Of a stretch of 44,972 bases of DNA, positions 6,080-14,546 are shown one piece after another. The notes under the pieces were generated by a model. It ran no database searches and had not been told where the DNA came from. It saw nothing but the letters and a program-made list of their open reading frames with translations. Each line of letters opens with the position of its first letter. Position 1 is the stretch's first letter. The translations under genes and the position numbers were made by a program. Origin of the DNA: Anaeroplasmataceae bacterium (lineage in GTDB: Bacteria; Bacillota_I; Bacilli_A; Acholeplasmatales; Anaeroplasmataceae); assembly GCA_029051735.1 (NCBI GenBank), contig JAIDKZ010000131.1, forward strand, positions 1 to 44,972, written 5' to 3'.

Positions 6080-8999
6080 CACTTTTTATATAAAGCTTGT
6101 TTCGATTTGTCCGATTGTCCATTTTTATAGAAAATTCTATAAGATACAATTTATTTCCTTCTATATTTGTTATATTCTTATAATCTGAAGGGAAAATCAC
6201 AAATTCAAATGAAGTTTTCCCATCAGACAATTCCCCAACCAGCATAGGTTCATCTTTTTTTGTTTTTATTTCCCGCTTGTTTTCAAAAGCAACAACTGCT
6301 TTTCCTACTTTATTATTTATAAAAGATGTCTTAGTTTGAAAATGCTTTTCTTCAATCTTATTAAAAACATTATATTCTATATTAAAACCAAGATAATCAA
6401 ATTCTTTTTCTTGTAAATATTGATAATCATATTCTGTCTCATCATCTATTTTGTCTATTAAATGTTTAGCAAATATATCACTATATATCTCTTTCGTATC
6501 AATCATTTGTTTTTTTGTTAAACCAAAACAATCTAAAGCACCTGAAAATATTAAGCCTTCTAGATTAGAAGAATTTAATTTTGTTCTCGCCTTAAAATCT
6601 TTATAATCTTTATAAAAGCCATTTTGTGTTCTTTCTTCTACAATCAAATTTGTAATAGTTTCTCCTATTCCTTTAATCGTTTGAAATGGCATGAAAAGAC
6701 CAACTTTATGAACTTCAAATATATTTGATGAAATATTTACATTTGGCTTGTATACAGTCACTTTGTGTTCTTTTGCATAACTAATATAACTATATAGTGT
6801 TGATGAGGCGCCAATAACATTATTCAAAATTTTTGAAATGAAAATATGAAAATAATTTGCCTTCAAATAGGCCATTTGGTATACAAGCAATCCATATGCA
6901 ACTGAATGTGATTTATTAAAACCATAGTTCGCAAATTTCAAAATATAGTTATAAATGTCATTTGCAATTTTGCTTGAAAAACCTTTTTTTATTGCGCCAT
7001 CTAAAAAATGAGTTTTTAAATGTTTTAATTCATCTTCTTGCTTTTTAGAAATTGCTCTACGTAAAAGATCAGCTTCTCCTAAACTAAAGCCAGCAAATTT
7101 TTCAGCGATTTGCATAATCTGCTCTTGGTAAACAATAATTCCATAAGTGTTTTTTAATATAGGTTCTAATATTGGATGAAGATATGTGAATTTTTTTCCA
7201 TGTCTTCTTTCTATGAACTCATCTATATTATCCATTGGCCCTGGTCGATATAACGCTAAAACAGCAACAAGGTCATCAAAACAATCTGGTTTCAAATGAT
7301 ATAAAACCCTTCTTATTCCAGCAGATTCTAATTGAAAAATTCCTAAGGTATCCGAAGTTGCAAGGAGCGAATATGTTTTTTTGTCATTCAACGGAATTGA
7401 CCTTAAGCTTTCCATTGTAAAATTAGGAATTTGATGAATAACATCACTTAAAATTGTCAAATTTCTTATCCCTAAAAAATCCATTTTTAATAGACCGATT
7501 TCTTCTAAATCATGAGCTTCAAATTGAGATTGGAAAAGCCCATTTATTCCTTCTTGTAGAGGAACATTATCATCTAAATCATAACTTGATATTATAATTC
7601 CAGCTGCATGCGTTGTGATATGTCTAGGAAGATTTTCTAGTCCTTTTACAATAAATAATAGATGATATATATCCTCTCGATTTTCAAATTGATGTAACAG
7701 TGTTTCATAATCCTTGGCTTCCTCTGTCAAACGAATTAACTCTTCTAAGCGGTCTCCTTCAATTTTCATAATTCTTCCTAAATCTCGAATTGCAGAACGA
7801 GCCAAAAAAGTACTGAAAGCAGAAATATAACATACATGCTTATGTCCATAAAGATGATGAACATATTGAATCACTTTATCTCTAAAAATATCAGGAAAAT
7901 CAATATCTATGTCAGGCATACTAATTCGCTCAGGATTTAGGAATCGTTCAAACAAAAGATTATACTTGAGGGGATCAATCTCTGTTATTCCTAAACAATA
8001 TGCGACTAGTGATCCTGCAGCACTTCCTCTTCCTGGCCCTACGAATATATTATTTTTTTTAGCAAAAAGGATAAAATCCCATACAATTAAGAAATAATCT
8101 TCATATCCCATTTTATGGATTACTGAGAGTTCATAATGTAATCGATTCTGATAAACTGGAAGAATTTTTCCCTTTAATCTCCGATAAAGTCCTTTACTAC
8201 ACAAATTTTTCAAAAATTCTTCAGCACTTAAGCCTTTTGTATTAGGATACTTAGGCAGATTGGCTTTCTTTGAATATAATTTGATTTGAATCTTTTGAAT
8301 AAAATTAAAAAGTTCTTCTTCCATCACAGGGTTAGCATTGAAGCTAAAATCCTCTAGTTCTTTTATTTTCACTTCTTCCCCACCAATTTTTGTTAAAGCC
8401 TCATAAACTATCTTATCTTCTTTATTTAAATATCGGCAATTATGTAGAGGAAGAGTTTTAATATTTCTAGAATGAAGAAGTGTTAGCACTTCATTTATCT
8501 TTTCAGTCAATTGCAAATAATTAGTTGTAGAATAGCCTACATAATAATCTGTAAGTTTTTGATATTTTTTTAATTGTTCTTCTAGATTAGACATTTGATT
8601 TGAAAAATAATATCTTCCTAATATAGAGTTCTCAAAAACTGAAATCAAGGCTATGCCTTCTGTATAACCTCTTAGAAATTCTAAAGAAGTAGGTATAGGA
8701 TTTGTATTCAGATATGTGGTTAATTTTAATAAATTTTTATATCCTATATCATTAATACAATAAGCTAATAGCTTTGAATTATAATTATCCTCATCAACAA
8801 AAGTTATCTCCAACCCAATCACAGGCAAAATGTTATGTTTTTTACATGCTTTATAAAATTTATATACTCCATATAAATTCTTATCAGTGATAGACAAAAA
8901 AGTAAAAGATTTTTCTTTTGCTAAAGAAATATAATCCTCTAAACGTATTGTATTGTTTAATAAATTATATTCTGTTTGACCATATAAAAATCCTTTCAT
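6066..8999 (-). CDS. dnaE: DNA polymerase III alpha subunit, DnaE type, degenerate PHP domain
   Basis: A C-family replicative polymerase; in Bacillota, DnaE usually extends RNA primers before PolC takes over. At 977 residues it is somewhat short. Order: PHP-like domain (1-210), palm/thumb with GPGRGSAAGS (321-330), catalytic PDIDIDF (Asp365, Asp367) and MDFLG (Asp507), fingers, helix-hairpin-helix region (about 720-820), and a C-terminal OB fold (about 890-970). The PHP metal ligands are lost: the usual HLHVH is LYGQT and TDHGN is TDKNL, so nuclease activity there is unlikely. AAGGAAGTGATAG precedes the ATG. The upstream neighbour is a secreted Ig-like protein 21 bases away, and the genes may be co-transcribed. 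Confidence 0.97.
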   Translation of the reverse strand: MKGFLYGQTEYNLLNNTIRLEDYISLAKEKSFTFLSITDKNLYGVYKFYKACKKHNILPVIGLEITFVDEDNYNSKLLAYCINDIGYKNLLKLTTYLNTNPIPTSLEFLRGYTEGIALISVFENSILGRYYFSNQMSNLEEQLKKYQKLTDYYVGYSTTNYLQLTEKINEVLTLLHSRNIKTLPLHNCRYLNKEDKIVYEALTKIGGEEVKIKELEDFSFNANPVMEEELFNFIQKIQIKLYSKKANLPKYPNTKGLSAEEFLKNLCSKGLYRRLKGKILPVYQNRLHYELSVIHKMGYEDYFLIVWDFILFAKKNNIFVGPGRGSAAGSLVAYCLGITEIDPLKYNLLFERFLNPERISMPDIDIDFPDIFRDKVIQYVHHLYGHKHVCYISAFSTFLARSAIRDLGRIMKIEGDRLEELIRLTEEAKDYETLLHQFENREDIYHLLFIVKGLENLPRHITTHAAGIIISSYDLDDNVPLQEGINGLFQSQFEAHDLEEIGLLKMDFLGIRNLTILSDVIHQIPNFTMESLRSIPLNDKKTYSLLATSDTLGIFQLESAGIRRVLYHLKPDCFDDLVAVLALYRPGPMDNIDEFIERRHGKKFTYLHPILEPILKNTYGIIVYQEQIMQIAEKFAGFSLGEADLLRRAISKKQEDELKHLKTHFLDGAIKKGFSSKIANDIYNYILKFANYGFNKSHSVAYGLLVYQMAYLKANYFHIFISKILNNVIGASSTLYSYISYAKEHKVTVYKPNVNISSNIFEVHKVGLFMPFQTIKGIGETITNLIVEERTQNGFYKDYKDFKARTKLNSSNLEGLIFSGALDCFGLTKKQMIDTKEIYSDIFAKHLIDKIDDETEYDYQYLQEKEFDYLGFNIEYNVFNKIEEKHFQTKTSFINNKVGKAVVAFENKREIKTKKDEPMLVGELSDGKTSFEFVIFPSDYKNITNIEGNKLYLIEFSIKMDNRTNRNKLYIKSVIEC

Positions 9000-9020
9000 T
9001 CTATCACTTCCTTTTAAAGT

Positions 9021-10445
9021 TTATTGTTTTGTTTCTTTTCTTTTTCTATATTTCATAAATACAATTAAACCTAATGTTATTAATGTAATACTTCCAAAAC
9101 ATATACAAAACAATGTCAATTTAAAATCAAAACTCTCTTTTTGATTTTCCGCATATATTGAAACAATAATAGTTTCTGTTGTAGATAAATTTGATGAGTT
9201 TACCACACTAACATTGACAAGATATGTTCCTTCTTTTGTGTAATCCACCAAAGAATCGTTCCACTGAATTTTAGAAGAAACTTGAGGGTCTGATGGATCT
9301 TGCACAGTAATATAATCTAAATAATTTGGCTTTTGCCCAATAGGAATAGAAATGTTCTGTACCAATAGAACTGGCGGCGTAACAGCAAGAAGTTTAACCT
9401 CACATTCAACTACTTTGCTTTTTTCATTTTCTGAAAAGCAATATCTAACTTTATAACTTCCAACCTCAGGTTTAATGTTAGATGCATCAATACTTATCAC
9501 ATTACAAATATCTTTTTTGCCATACAGAGCCTTCTTAATATTATTTTTTAAAGATTCTGTAATATCTTTATTATACTCCAAAATTAATTCTTGATGAAAT
9601 AATTCAATCTCAATTTCATCTTGATTTACAATTTCAACTGTCACAAGAATTATTGATTGATTTCCTTGGTTATCCTTAAAGCTAACCTCTAAATCAAATA
9701 TTCCTTCTTTTGATGTATCAAACTTTGGATACTGAATAGAATGAGTCACATCTCCATCTATTTGATCATAAGCAGTAAAATAATTTATAATATCAGGCAT
9801 TTCACCTTTAGCTAAAATTATATGATTGTTATCTCCTTTGAAAGTAATTATTGGTCCAATAGGGTCTTCTACTTCTAAATCTATTTCTACTATAGTTATA
9901 TTATACCCATCATTTGCTTGAATGTAAACGGGATATTTTCCAGGAATATCATATAAAACGGATGAATCATCTATTATGATTTCACAAGTATTGCTGTTAT
10001 CAACTGCTACTATCTTAGATTTATAATTAGGAAGTGCCTGGCCAATTAAATATTTCAATGATTTGGGATATAAAACAATTTCAGGAGGTTCCTTATCTAC
10101 AACTTTAAATGTGATTAAAGTTTTATAACCTTGACATTGCCCAGGTCTGTATTTCGTTTCAACTGCCTTATACCAAACTTGATATTCTCCAACCTTTGAT
10201 GTATCTACATCTGTTAAAAGATAAAGCCAGTCACCTGTTGGGATATATTCAATTTTAGCATCTGTTAATTCTTTTTGATCTTTAAGAAGCTTAGCCTTAG
10301 GAATATGTATATAATTTTGCAGTGTGCTACCCAAAGGTATTTCAATAGTTGTTGTCTCTTCATCCCAAACAAATAACCATGTGCTTGCTTCAACTTGAAG
10401 ACAAAAGACAAATATTATTAATAAGATTAACCCTACTTTTCTCAT
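9021..10445 (-). CDS. Secreted, membrane-anchored Ig-like (DUF5011-type) repeat protein
   Basis: A 474-residue surface protein. Residues 1-20 form a signal peptide (hydrophobic core LILLIIFVFCL, probable cleavage after VEA). It continues with about five beta-sandwich units, each ending in a D(T/I)xKxGxYxV-like strand (DTSKVGEYQVWY, DIPGKYPVYI, DTSKEGIFDLEV, EVGSYKVRY, DYTKEGTYLVNV). The unit near 195-270 (FTAYDQIDGDVT...DNQGNQS) resembles DUF5011. Residues 446-466 are a membrane anchor followed by a basic tail (KYRKRKETKQ), so it is displayed outside the cell. Its ATG overlaps the stop of the upstream XRE regulator (ATGA), implying translational coupling. The ligand is unknown. Confidence 0.8.
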   Translation of the reverse strand: MRKVGLILLIIFVFCLQVEASTWLFVWDEETTTIEIPLGSTLQNYIHIPKAKLLKDQKELTDAKIEYIPTGDWLYLLTDVDTSKVGEYQVWYKAVETKYRPGQCQGYKTLITFKVVDKEPPEIVLYPKSLKYLIGQALPNYKSKIVAVDNSNTCEIIIDDSSVLYDIPGKYPVYIQANDGYNITIVEIDLEVEDPIGPIITFKGDNNHIILAKGEMPDIINYFTAYDQIDGDVTHSIQYPKFDTSKEGIFDLEVSFKDNQGNQSIILVTVEIVNQDEIEIELFHQELILEYNKDITESLKNNIKKALYGKKDICNVISIDASNIKPEVGSYKVRYCFSENEKSKVVECEVKLLAVTPPVLLVQNISIPIGQKPNYLDYITVQDPSDPQVSSKIQWNDSLVDYTKEGTYLVNVSVVNSSNLSTTETIIVSIYAENQKESFDFKLTLFCICFGSITLITLGLIVFMKYRKRKETKQ

Positions 10446-11629
10446 CGAAACTTATTCTTTGTTAACCGTTCAAATGCGCGATTGAAATTCTTATATTTCC
10501 CAAGATTAGAACAAATTCGACTTAATTCAATCAAAAAAAATTGAGCTTCAATAGCATTATTTGTTATGGCAAGATTTGGTATAATTACATCACTGATTTC
10601 ATTATAACATTCTATTTCATCTTTTAAAGTTAAATATTGCGCAATGCTTGGACTAAAATCACAATCATAAAATCGTCTTTTATCTAAAGATTCAAAATAT
10701 TTATTATAATTTATTTTATCAAATACATAAATGAAAATTAATCTAGCAAATGGGCGTAATTCCGTATAATAATGTGTTTTTGCTTTCAGATTATTTTCTT
10801 TTAAGTCTAGATAAAATTCTATTGTTCTTAGATAGACCTTTTTTTGCAAATTTTTCATCTGTTGCCTTGCATCATTTATCATAGAATTATTCATCATAAA
10901 AATACAAGAAAGATAGCGTACATAATCGGCCATCTCAAATTCTGTTGAATCCAATAACTCCTTTATTAATTGCTCTGATAAAATTAAGGCTCTTGGATTA
11001 TTAAGTTTTAGATAGCATTGCAAGCAAATCAAATATATAATTTTTTTAATCGTTTCTCCGGTTTCACTATAAGGTCTAGTCATTGTCAAATTATCTAATA
11101 CTTCATGATATTTTTCTTCATAGAAAGATAAAATTGAATGAAATACCATAAATATAATGAGTTCTTCACTAGACATAACACTTGTTATTTTAAAAAGATC
11201 ATTAACAATAAGTGATGCTTCATCTAAACGAAATGTTGCAATATAGAAAATAAGTTGAATCAACTTACTTCTATAATTTTCAAAGCCTTTACACTCCTCA
11301 TAAGCACGACTCAAAAATGTAATATTATTTCTATAAAATTTTTCTACACAATCCATTAATAAATTTTTTAAATTAAATAAAAGGTCAATTTTAGGAACTG
11401 AAAGGTCCAATTTTTTACATATCTCAGTTAGCATTGCTCGATTAGGCTTCATTTTTGCTGTTTCTATTTTACATAAATAAGACACAGAACAAATATTACT
11501 AGAAATCGTTGAGAGTGTCTGAGACTGGTTTATTCTTAGTCTTCTCAACTCTGCGCCTACCATACGATAAGCATTATCATCATTTTTCATCCTTCTTGAG
11601 AATTCATCAATAAAAATACTGTTTTTCAC
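10442..11629 (-). CDS. XRE-family helix-turn-helix regulator with C-terminal helical repeats
   Basis: Residues about 20-75 form an HTH_3/XRE DNA-binding domain (VGAELRRLRINQSQTLSTIS, then SVSYLCKIETAKMKPN). The remaining 300 residues are entirely helical and TPR-like, as in Rgg/PlcR-type peptide-responsive regulators, though longer (395 residues against about 290). The ORF track begins 52 codons upstream. A promoter at 11669-11696 lies inside that extension, and GAGGAG sits six bases before the GTG at 11629, so I use that start. It is translationally coupled to the secreted Ig-like protein, which may be its target or sensing partner; that link is inference. Confidence 0.78.
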   Translation of the reverse strand: MKNSIFIDEFSRRMKNDDNAYRMVGAELRRLRINQSQTLSTISSNICSVSYLCKIETAKMKPNRAMLTEICKKLDLSVPKIDLLFNLKNLLMDCVEKFYRNNITFLSRAYEECKGFENYRSKLIQLIFYIATFRLDEASLIVNDLFKITSVMSSEELIIFMVFHSILSFYEEKYHEVLDNLTMTRPYSETGETIKKIIYLICLQCYLKLNNPRALILSEQLIKELLDSTEFEMADYVRYLSCIFMMNNSMINDARQQMKNLQKKVYLRTIEFYLDLKENNLKAKTHYYTELRPFARLIFIYVFDKINYNKYFESLDKRRFYDCDFSPSIAQYLTLKDEIECYNEISDVIIPNLAITNNAIEAQFFLIELSRICSNLGKYKNFNRAFERLTKNKFR

Positions 11630-11668
11630 ATACAACTCCTCAATTAACCACGACCGAATACATTCCCT

Positions 11669-11696
11669 ATTATAAATGGATTTTGTTTGATTGCAA
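11669..11696 (-). promoter_or_regulatory. Promoter of the XRE regulator / Ig-like operon
   Basis: TTGCAA (11696-11691), 16-base spacer, TATAAT (11674-11669) on the minus strand. The predicted start near 11662 lies inside the N-terminal extension given by the ORF track, supporting the shorter protein. Confidence 0.65.
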
Positions 11697-11741
11697 GCAA
11701 TACCTTGTTTGAGAAAAAAAACATTTTTTTCTATGTTAATT

Positions 11742-11915
11742 TTACTTGTAAAGTAATAAGCAAGAAAAAGAATAAATTTGCTCACTATTTATTGCAAAAT
11801 GACTGGTTTGATATAAAATATTTTTAATTTCTATTTTTGGATTCTCTGAAAAAAAATTATTTAAAGCATCTTCCAAATCCTTTTCATGTTCAAAATCAAA
11901 TAACTTTGCCTTCAT
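11742..11915 (-). CDS. Cse60-like sporulation protein
   Basis: A 57-residue acidic protein, MKAKLFDFEHEKDLEDALNNF followed by IEIKNILYQTSHF and a C-terminal QIYSFSCLLLYK. This pattern matches Bacillus Cse60 (Spore_Cse60/DUF2758 family), made in the mother cell under sigma-E; its function is unknown. GGGTG spaces better with the ATG at 11915 than with the TTG at 11927, so the shorter start is used. A terminator behind nth isolates it from the upstream operon, so it needs its own promoter. GGATAAACTA just upstream resembles a sporulation-type -10, but no matching -35 is evident. Confidence 0.7.
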   Translation of the reverse strand: MKAKLFDFEHEKDLEDALNNFFSENPKIEIKNILYQTSHFAINSEQIYSFSCLLLYK

Positions 11916-11960
11916 ATTAACACCCAATATAGTTTATCCCCTGTGGTAGAAAAAAAAGAT

Positions 11961-11987
11961 AAAAAAAAGGCGAACTAATGTTCAACC
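11961..11987 (-). terminator. Intrinsic terminator of nth
   Basis: On the minus strand GGTTGAAC-ATTA-GTTCGCC (one bulge, one G-T pair) followed by eight Ts. The nth stop codon lies in the loop. Confidence 0.7.
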
Positions 11988-12601
11988 TTACAAAATTTTT
12001 TTAAACTACATCCTTCACAATTTGGTTTTATTGCTTTACAATGATATCTTCCAAACAATAAAAATAAATGATGTGAAATAATCCAGTCTTTTTCTTCTAT
12101 ATATTTTCTGAAGCTTTCTTCTGCTTCCTTTATGGATTCATGCTCTGCTATATACCCCAATCGTTTTGCCATACGAACTAAATGTGTATCTACTGGCATA
12201 GCAGGAATCTTATATCCTTCCACCAAAATTACACTTGCAGTTTTTCTGCCTACTCCACTTAATTTTTGTAGTTCTTCTAATGTGTTAGGGACCACATCAT
12301 TATATTCTTTATGCAAGGTTTTTGCCATTTCAATTAAATGAATTGATTTGGTTTTCGCAAAGCCTAGGGATTGTATAATTAAATATACCTCTTGTGGATT
12401 TGCTAGACTTAAATCCTTTGGTGTTGGATATTTAGCAAACAAAGTTGGGGTAACTTCGTTCACCCTTTTATCTGTTGTTTGACTTGATAAAATTACAGCA
12501 CAAAGCAACTCAAAAACAGATGTATAATTCAGTTCGCATTTAGGGTTAGGAATAATTTTTTTTAGTTCATTTATAATTTCATAAGACCGCTCAAAAGTCA
12601 T
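11975..12601 (-). CDS. nth: Endonuclease III
   Basis: A base-excision repair glycosylase and AP lyase for oxidised pyrimidines. The helix-hairpin-helix LQKLSGVGRKTASVIL carries the catalytic Lys, and VDTHLVRMAKRLG carries the catalytic Asp. The C-terminal [4Fe-4S] ligands are complete, spaced C-x6-C-x2-C-x5-C (CKAIKPNCEGCSLKKFC). The 208-residue length is typical. AGAGG is eight bases before the ATG at 12601 and only about two before the upstream ATG used by the ORF track, so the inner start is preferred. It follows dnaD immediately, as in B. subtilis (dnaD-nth), and ends the operon. Confidence 0.97.
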   Translation of the reverse strand: MTFERSYEIINELKKIIPNPKCELNYTSVFELLCAVILSSQTTDKRVNEVTPTLFAKYPTPKDLSLANPQEVYLIIQSLGFAKTKSIHLIEMAKTLHKEYNDVVPNTLEELQKLSGVGRKTASVILVEGYKIPAMPVDTHLVRMAKRLGYIAEHESIKEAEESFRKYIEEKDWIISHHLFLLFGRYHCKAIKPNCEGCSLKKFCKVEH

Positions 12602-12603
12602 AA

Positions 12604-13203
12604 TCATATCCTCTTAATAAAATCTTGAAAAGATTGTGGAGCAATCGTATTTGCTTCAACTTTTGTCTTTTTGTTTGCTAAGGCTAAAGCAATCGTTTTT
12701 AAAGATAAAACTCTTTTAGAAGATTTAATTTGTTCAGTAACTTCAACAATTGCTTCATAAGTATAGTGCTCTTCTACCATAAGATTTTCTAGTATTTCAA
12801 GTTCATTTGCAGTTAAGACACGATTTAAATTCTTGCATAGAAACTGATTTGCTTTTTCTATATCATATGGATCTTTTGTCTTTTCTTGACTTAAGAGATT
12901 CTCCATTCTTAAAAAAAGAGGCTCAAAGGAAATACATTCAACACCCTTACCATTGTCATAGGAGAGATATACTTCATAATAATTTCGCTCCATCAAAGAG
13001 GCAACAATTTTATCTAATCGATTGGATTTAATTAGCACTTGTTTTTGTAAATCATCTAAAGATAACGTGTTTGTAGCCAAGTAATTGTCTAATATTTTAT
13101 TTAAAACAAAAGCTTCTTCTGCATTTAATCCTAATGCTTTAGAATACTCCAAAAGAATTTTTGAATAATTTAAAAATCCTTTTAAATATAATTCTTGTAG
13201 CAT
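12604..13203 (-). CDS. dnaD: DnaD-family replication initiation/restart protein
   Basis: A 199-residue protein with a DnaD N-terminal winged-helix region (LGLNAEEAFVLNKILDNYL, SLDDLQKQVLIKSNRLDKIVASLMERNYY) and a C-terminal DnaB_2/DnaD module (about residues 115-180, with YTYEAIVEVTEQIKSSKRVLSLKTIALAL). In Bacillota, DnaD helps load the replicative helicase at oriC and at stalled forks. The pairing with nth downstream is conserved. It starts 11 bases after the dapB-like gene, with AGGAGGTAAGA in front of the ATG, and its last codons hold the nth ribosome-binding site. Confidence 0.93.
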   Translation of the reverse strand: MLQELYLKGFLNYSKILLEYSKALGLNAEEAFVLNKILDNYLATNTLSLDDLQKQVLIKSNRLDKIVASLMERNYYEVYLSYDNGKGVECISFEPLFLRMENLLSQEKTKDPYDIEKANQFLCKNLNRVLTANELEILENLMVEEHYTYEAIVEVTEQIKSSKRVLSLKTIALALANKKTKVEANTIAPQSFQDFIKRI

Positions 13204-13214
13204 ATTCTTACCTC

Positions 13215-13838
13215 CTAAATAACTTTACGTAACTCCTCATCAAAACCTGTTATGAATGCTTTTTTATTTATAATTTCATGGCGCAATATAACTCTTTCAT
13301 CTAAAGAAGAAAAAAGGATTTCATGTATTGCAGGTGCTTGATTAATTCGCAAAGACTGTATTTTATTTTCTGATATTCCAAGTTCATTTGCCAAAACTTT
13401 TGCTGTTCCACTTGGAGCATCCTTTTTTGTTGTTGCATGAACTTCTATAAAATCCAAAAGTTCAAATTCATTTTTGCAAGATTGTATTAACTTAGAAAAA
13501 AGTTTTATCCCTTTTGCATAATTTGCTTTCCAAACAAAAGGGGTATTTTTTTCTCTAGCTAATTGATTTAATGTATCAATTTCTTCGATTTTATAGCCTG
13601 TTGTTCCGCTTAATATTGGGATTCCTCTATTTAGTCCTTCAAGCAAAACATCAAAGCATTCTACTGAAGAAAAATCAACAATGACATCAACGTTTCCTTC
13701 ACATTCTTTTAGGCTGTTATAGGTTTGAACTACAGGATGCTTAATAAGATCTATTCCAATTATTGTAAACTCATCTTTATAATAATCATACATCCTGCTT
13801 CCCATTTTACCGCAGATTCCTATAATTGCCATTATCAT
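13215..13838 (-). CDS. dapB: 4-hydroxy-tetrahydrodipicolinate reductase, short form
   Basis: Reduces the product of DapA to tetrahydrodipicolinate, on the route to diaminopimelate for the cell wall and dipicolinate for spores. At 207 residues it is shorter than the usual 240-270. The N-terminal Rossmann motif (IIGICGKMGSRM) and the catalytic signature EVHATTKKDAPSGTA are present. Compared with E. coli EAHHRHKVDAPSGTA, His159 and Lys163 are kept but His160 is Ala. No dapA is adjacent; the gene has its own compact promoter and reads into dnaD and nth. Confidence 0.9.
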   Translation of the reverse strand: MIMAIIGICGKMGSRMYDYYKDEFTIIGIDLIKHPVVQTYNSLKECEGNVDVIVDFSSVECFDVLLEGLNRGIPILSGTTGYKIEEIDTLNQLAREKNTPFVWKANYAKGIKLFSKLIQSCKNEFELLDFIEVHATTKKDAPSGTAKVLANELGISENKIQSLRINQAPAIHEILFSSLDERVILRHEIINKKAFITGFDEELRKVI

Positions 13839-13843
13839 ATAAC

Positions 13844-13860
13844 ATCACCATTTTATTATA
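13844..13860 (-). promoter_or_regulatory. Compact -10/Shine-Dalgarno cassette of dapB
   Basis: TATAAT (13860-13855), AAAAT, GGTGAT (13849-13844), then ATG at 13838. Nearly identical to the cassette at 4911-4926. No convincing -35 box. Confidence 0.5.
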
Positions 13861-13869
13861 TGATTTAAA

Positions 13870-14535
13870 TTAATTTCTAGCTTCTTTTTTTAATGCTTCC
13901 TTTGCAGCATTTTGTTCAGCTTCTTTTTTGCTCTTACCAATTCCCTTTCCCATTAAAATCTCATCCATATACACAACTGCCTCATAAGTTTTATCATTTG
14001 CAGGTCCAGTTTCTTTGATAATCTCATAATGCAATGTTCGCTTGTCTGCTTGCACATGTTCTTGAAAGGTTGATTTGTAGTCTTTAAATTGTATAACTTG
14101 CTCAAAATAAGGAAATACAATTTTTTCAACAACCTGATAAACATTTTCATAAGATGAATCTAATAAAATTGCTCCTAGCATAGCTTCAAATGCATCAGCA
14201 ATTATAGCCGGACGTGTTCTTCCTCCACTATGCTCTTCTCCATTGCCAAGTATAATATATTCTCCCAAATTTATTTTTTTAGCATATATATTTAATGCAT
14301 CTTCACAGACAGCTTTAGCTCTTGTTTTTGAAAGTACACCTTCATCTAAATGTATATTTTTATATAAAAAATGGGACATACAAAGTTCTAAAACTGCATC
14401 TCCTAAAAATTCTAGTCTTTCATTGCATTCTACTCCATGCTCATTCGCATAAGAAGAATGTGTTAAAGCTAATTTTAAAAGATTTTTATTTTTGAAATAA
14501 TAATTTATTTGGTTTTCTAAACTTAAAAGATCCAT
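13870..14535 (-). CDS. rnc: Ribonuclease III
   Basis: A double-strand-specific endoribonuclease that processes rRNA precursors and structured mRNAs. The 221-residue protein has the RNase III signature NERLEFLGDAVLE near residue 38 with the metal-binding Glu and Asp, a second acidic cluster (ADAFEAMLGAILLD near 112), and a C-terminal dsRNA-binding domain from about 150 (STFQEHVQADKRTLHYEI, KGIGKSKKEAEQNAAKEAL). It is encoded 11 bases after the plsX-linked membrane protein, with AGGAGATGATG as ribosome-binding site. The common smc/ftsY neighbours are absent. Confidence 0.97.
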   Translation of the reverse strand: MDLLSLENQINYYFKNKNLLKLALTHSSYANEHGVECNERLEFLGDAVLELCMSHFLYKNIHLDEGVLSKTRAKAVCEDALNIYAKKINLGEYIILGNGEEHSGGRTRPAIIADAFEAMLGAILLDSSYENVYQVVEKIVFPYFEQVIQFKDYKSTFQEHVQADKRTLHYEIIKETGPANDKTYEAVVYMDEILMGKGIGKSKKEAEQNAAKEALKKEARN

Positions 14536-14546
14536 GTCATCATCTC

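Noticed and set aside
11630-11785. ORF-track N-terminal extension of the XRE regulator
   Set aside because: A TTGCAA-N16-TATAAT promoter lies within it, it overlaps cse60, and a GAGGAG-GTG start fits the domain boundary.
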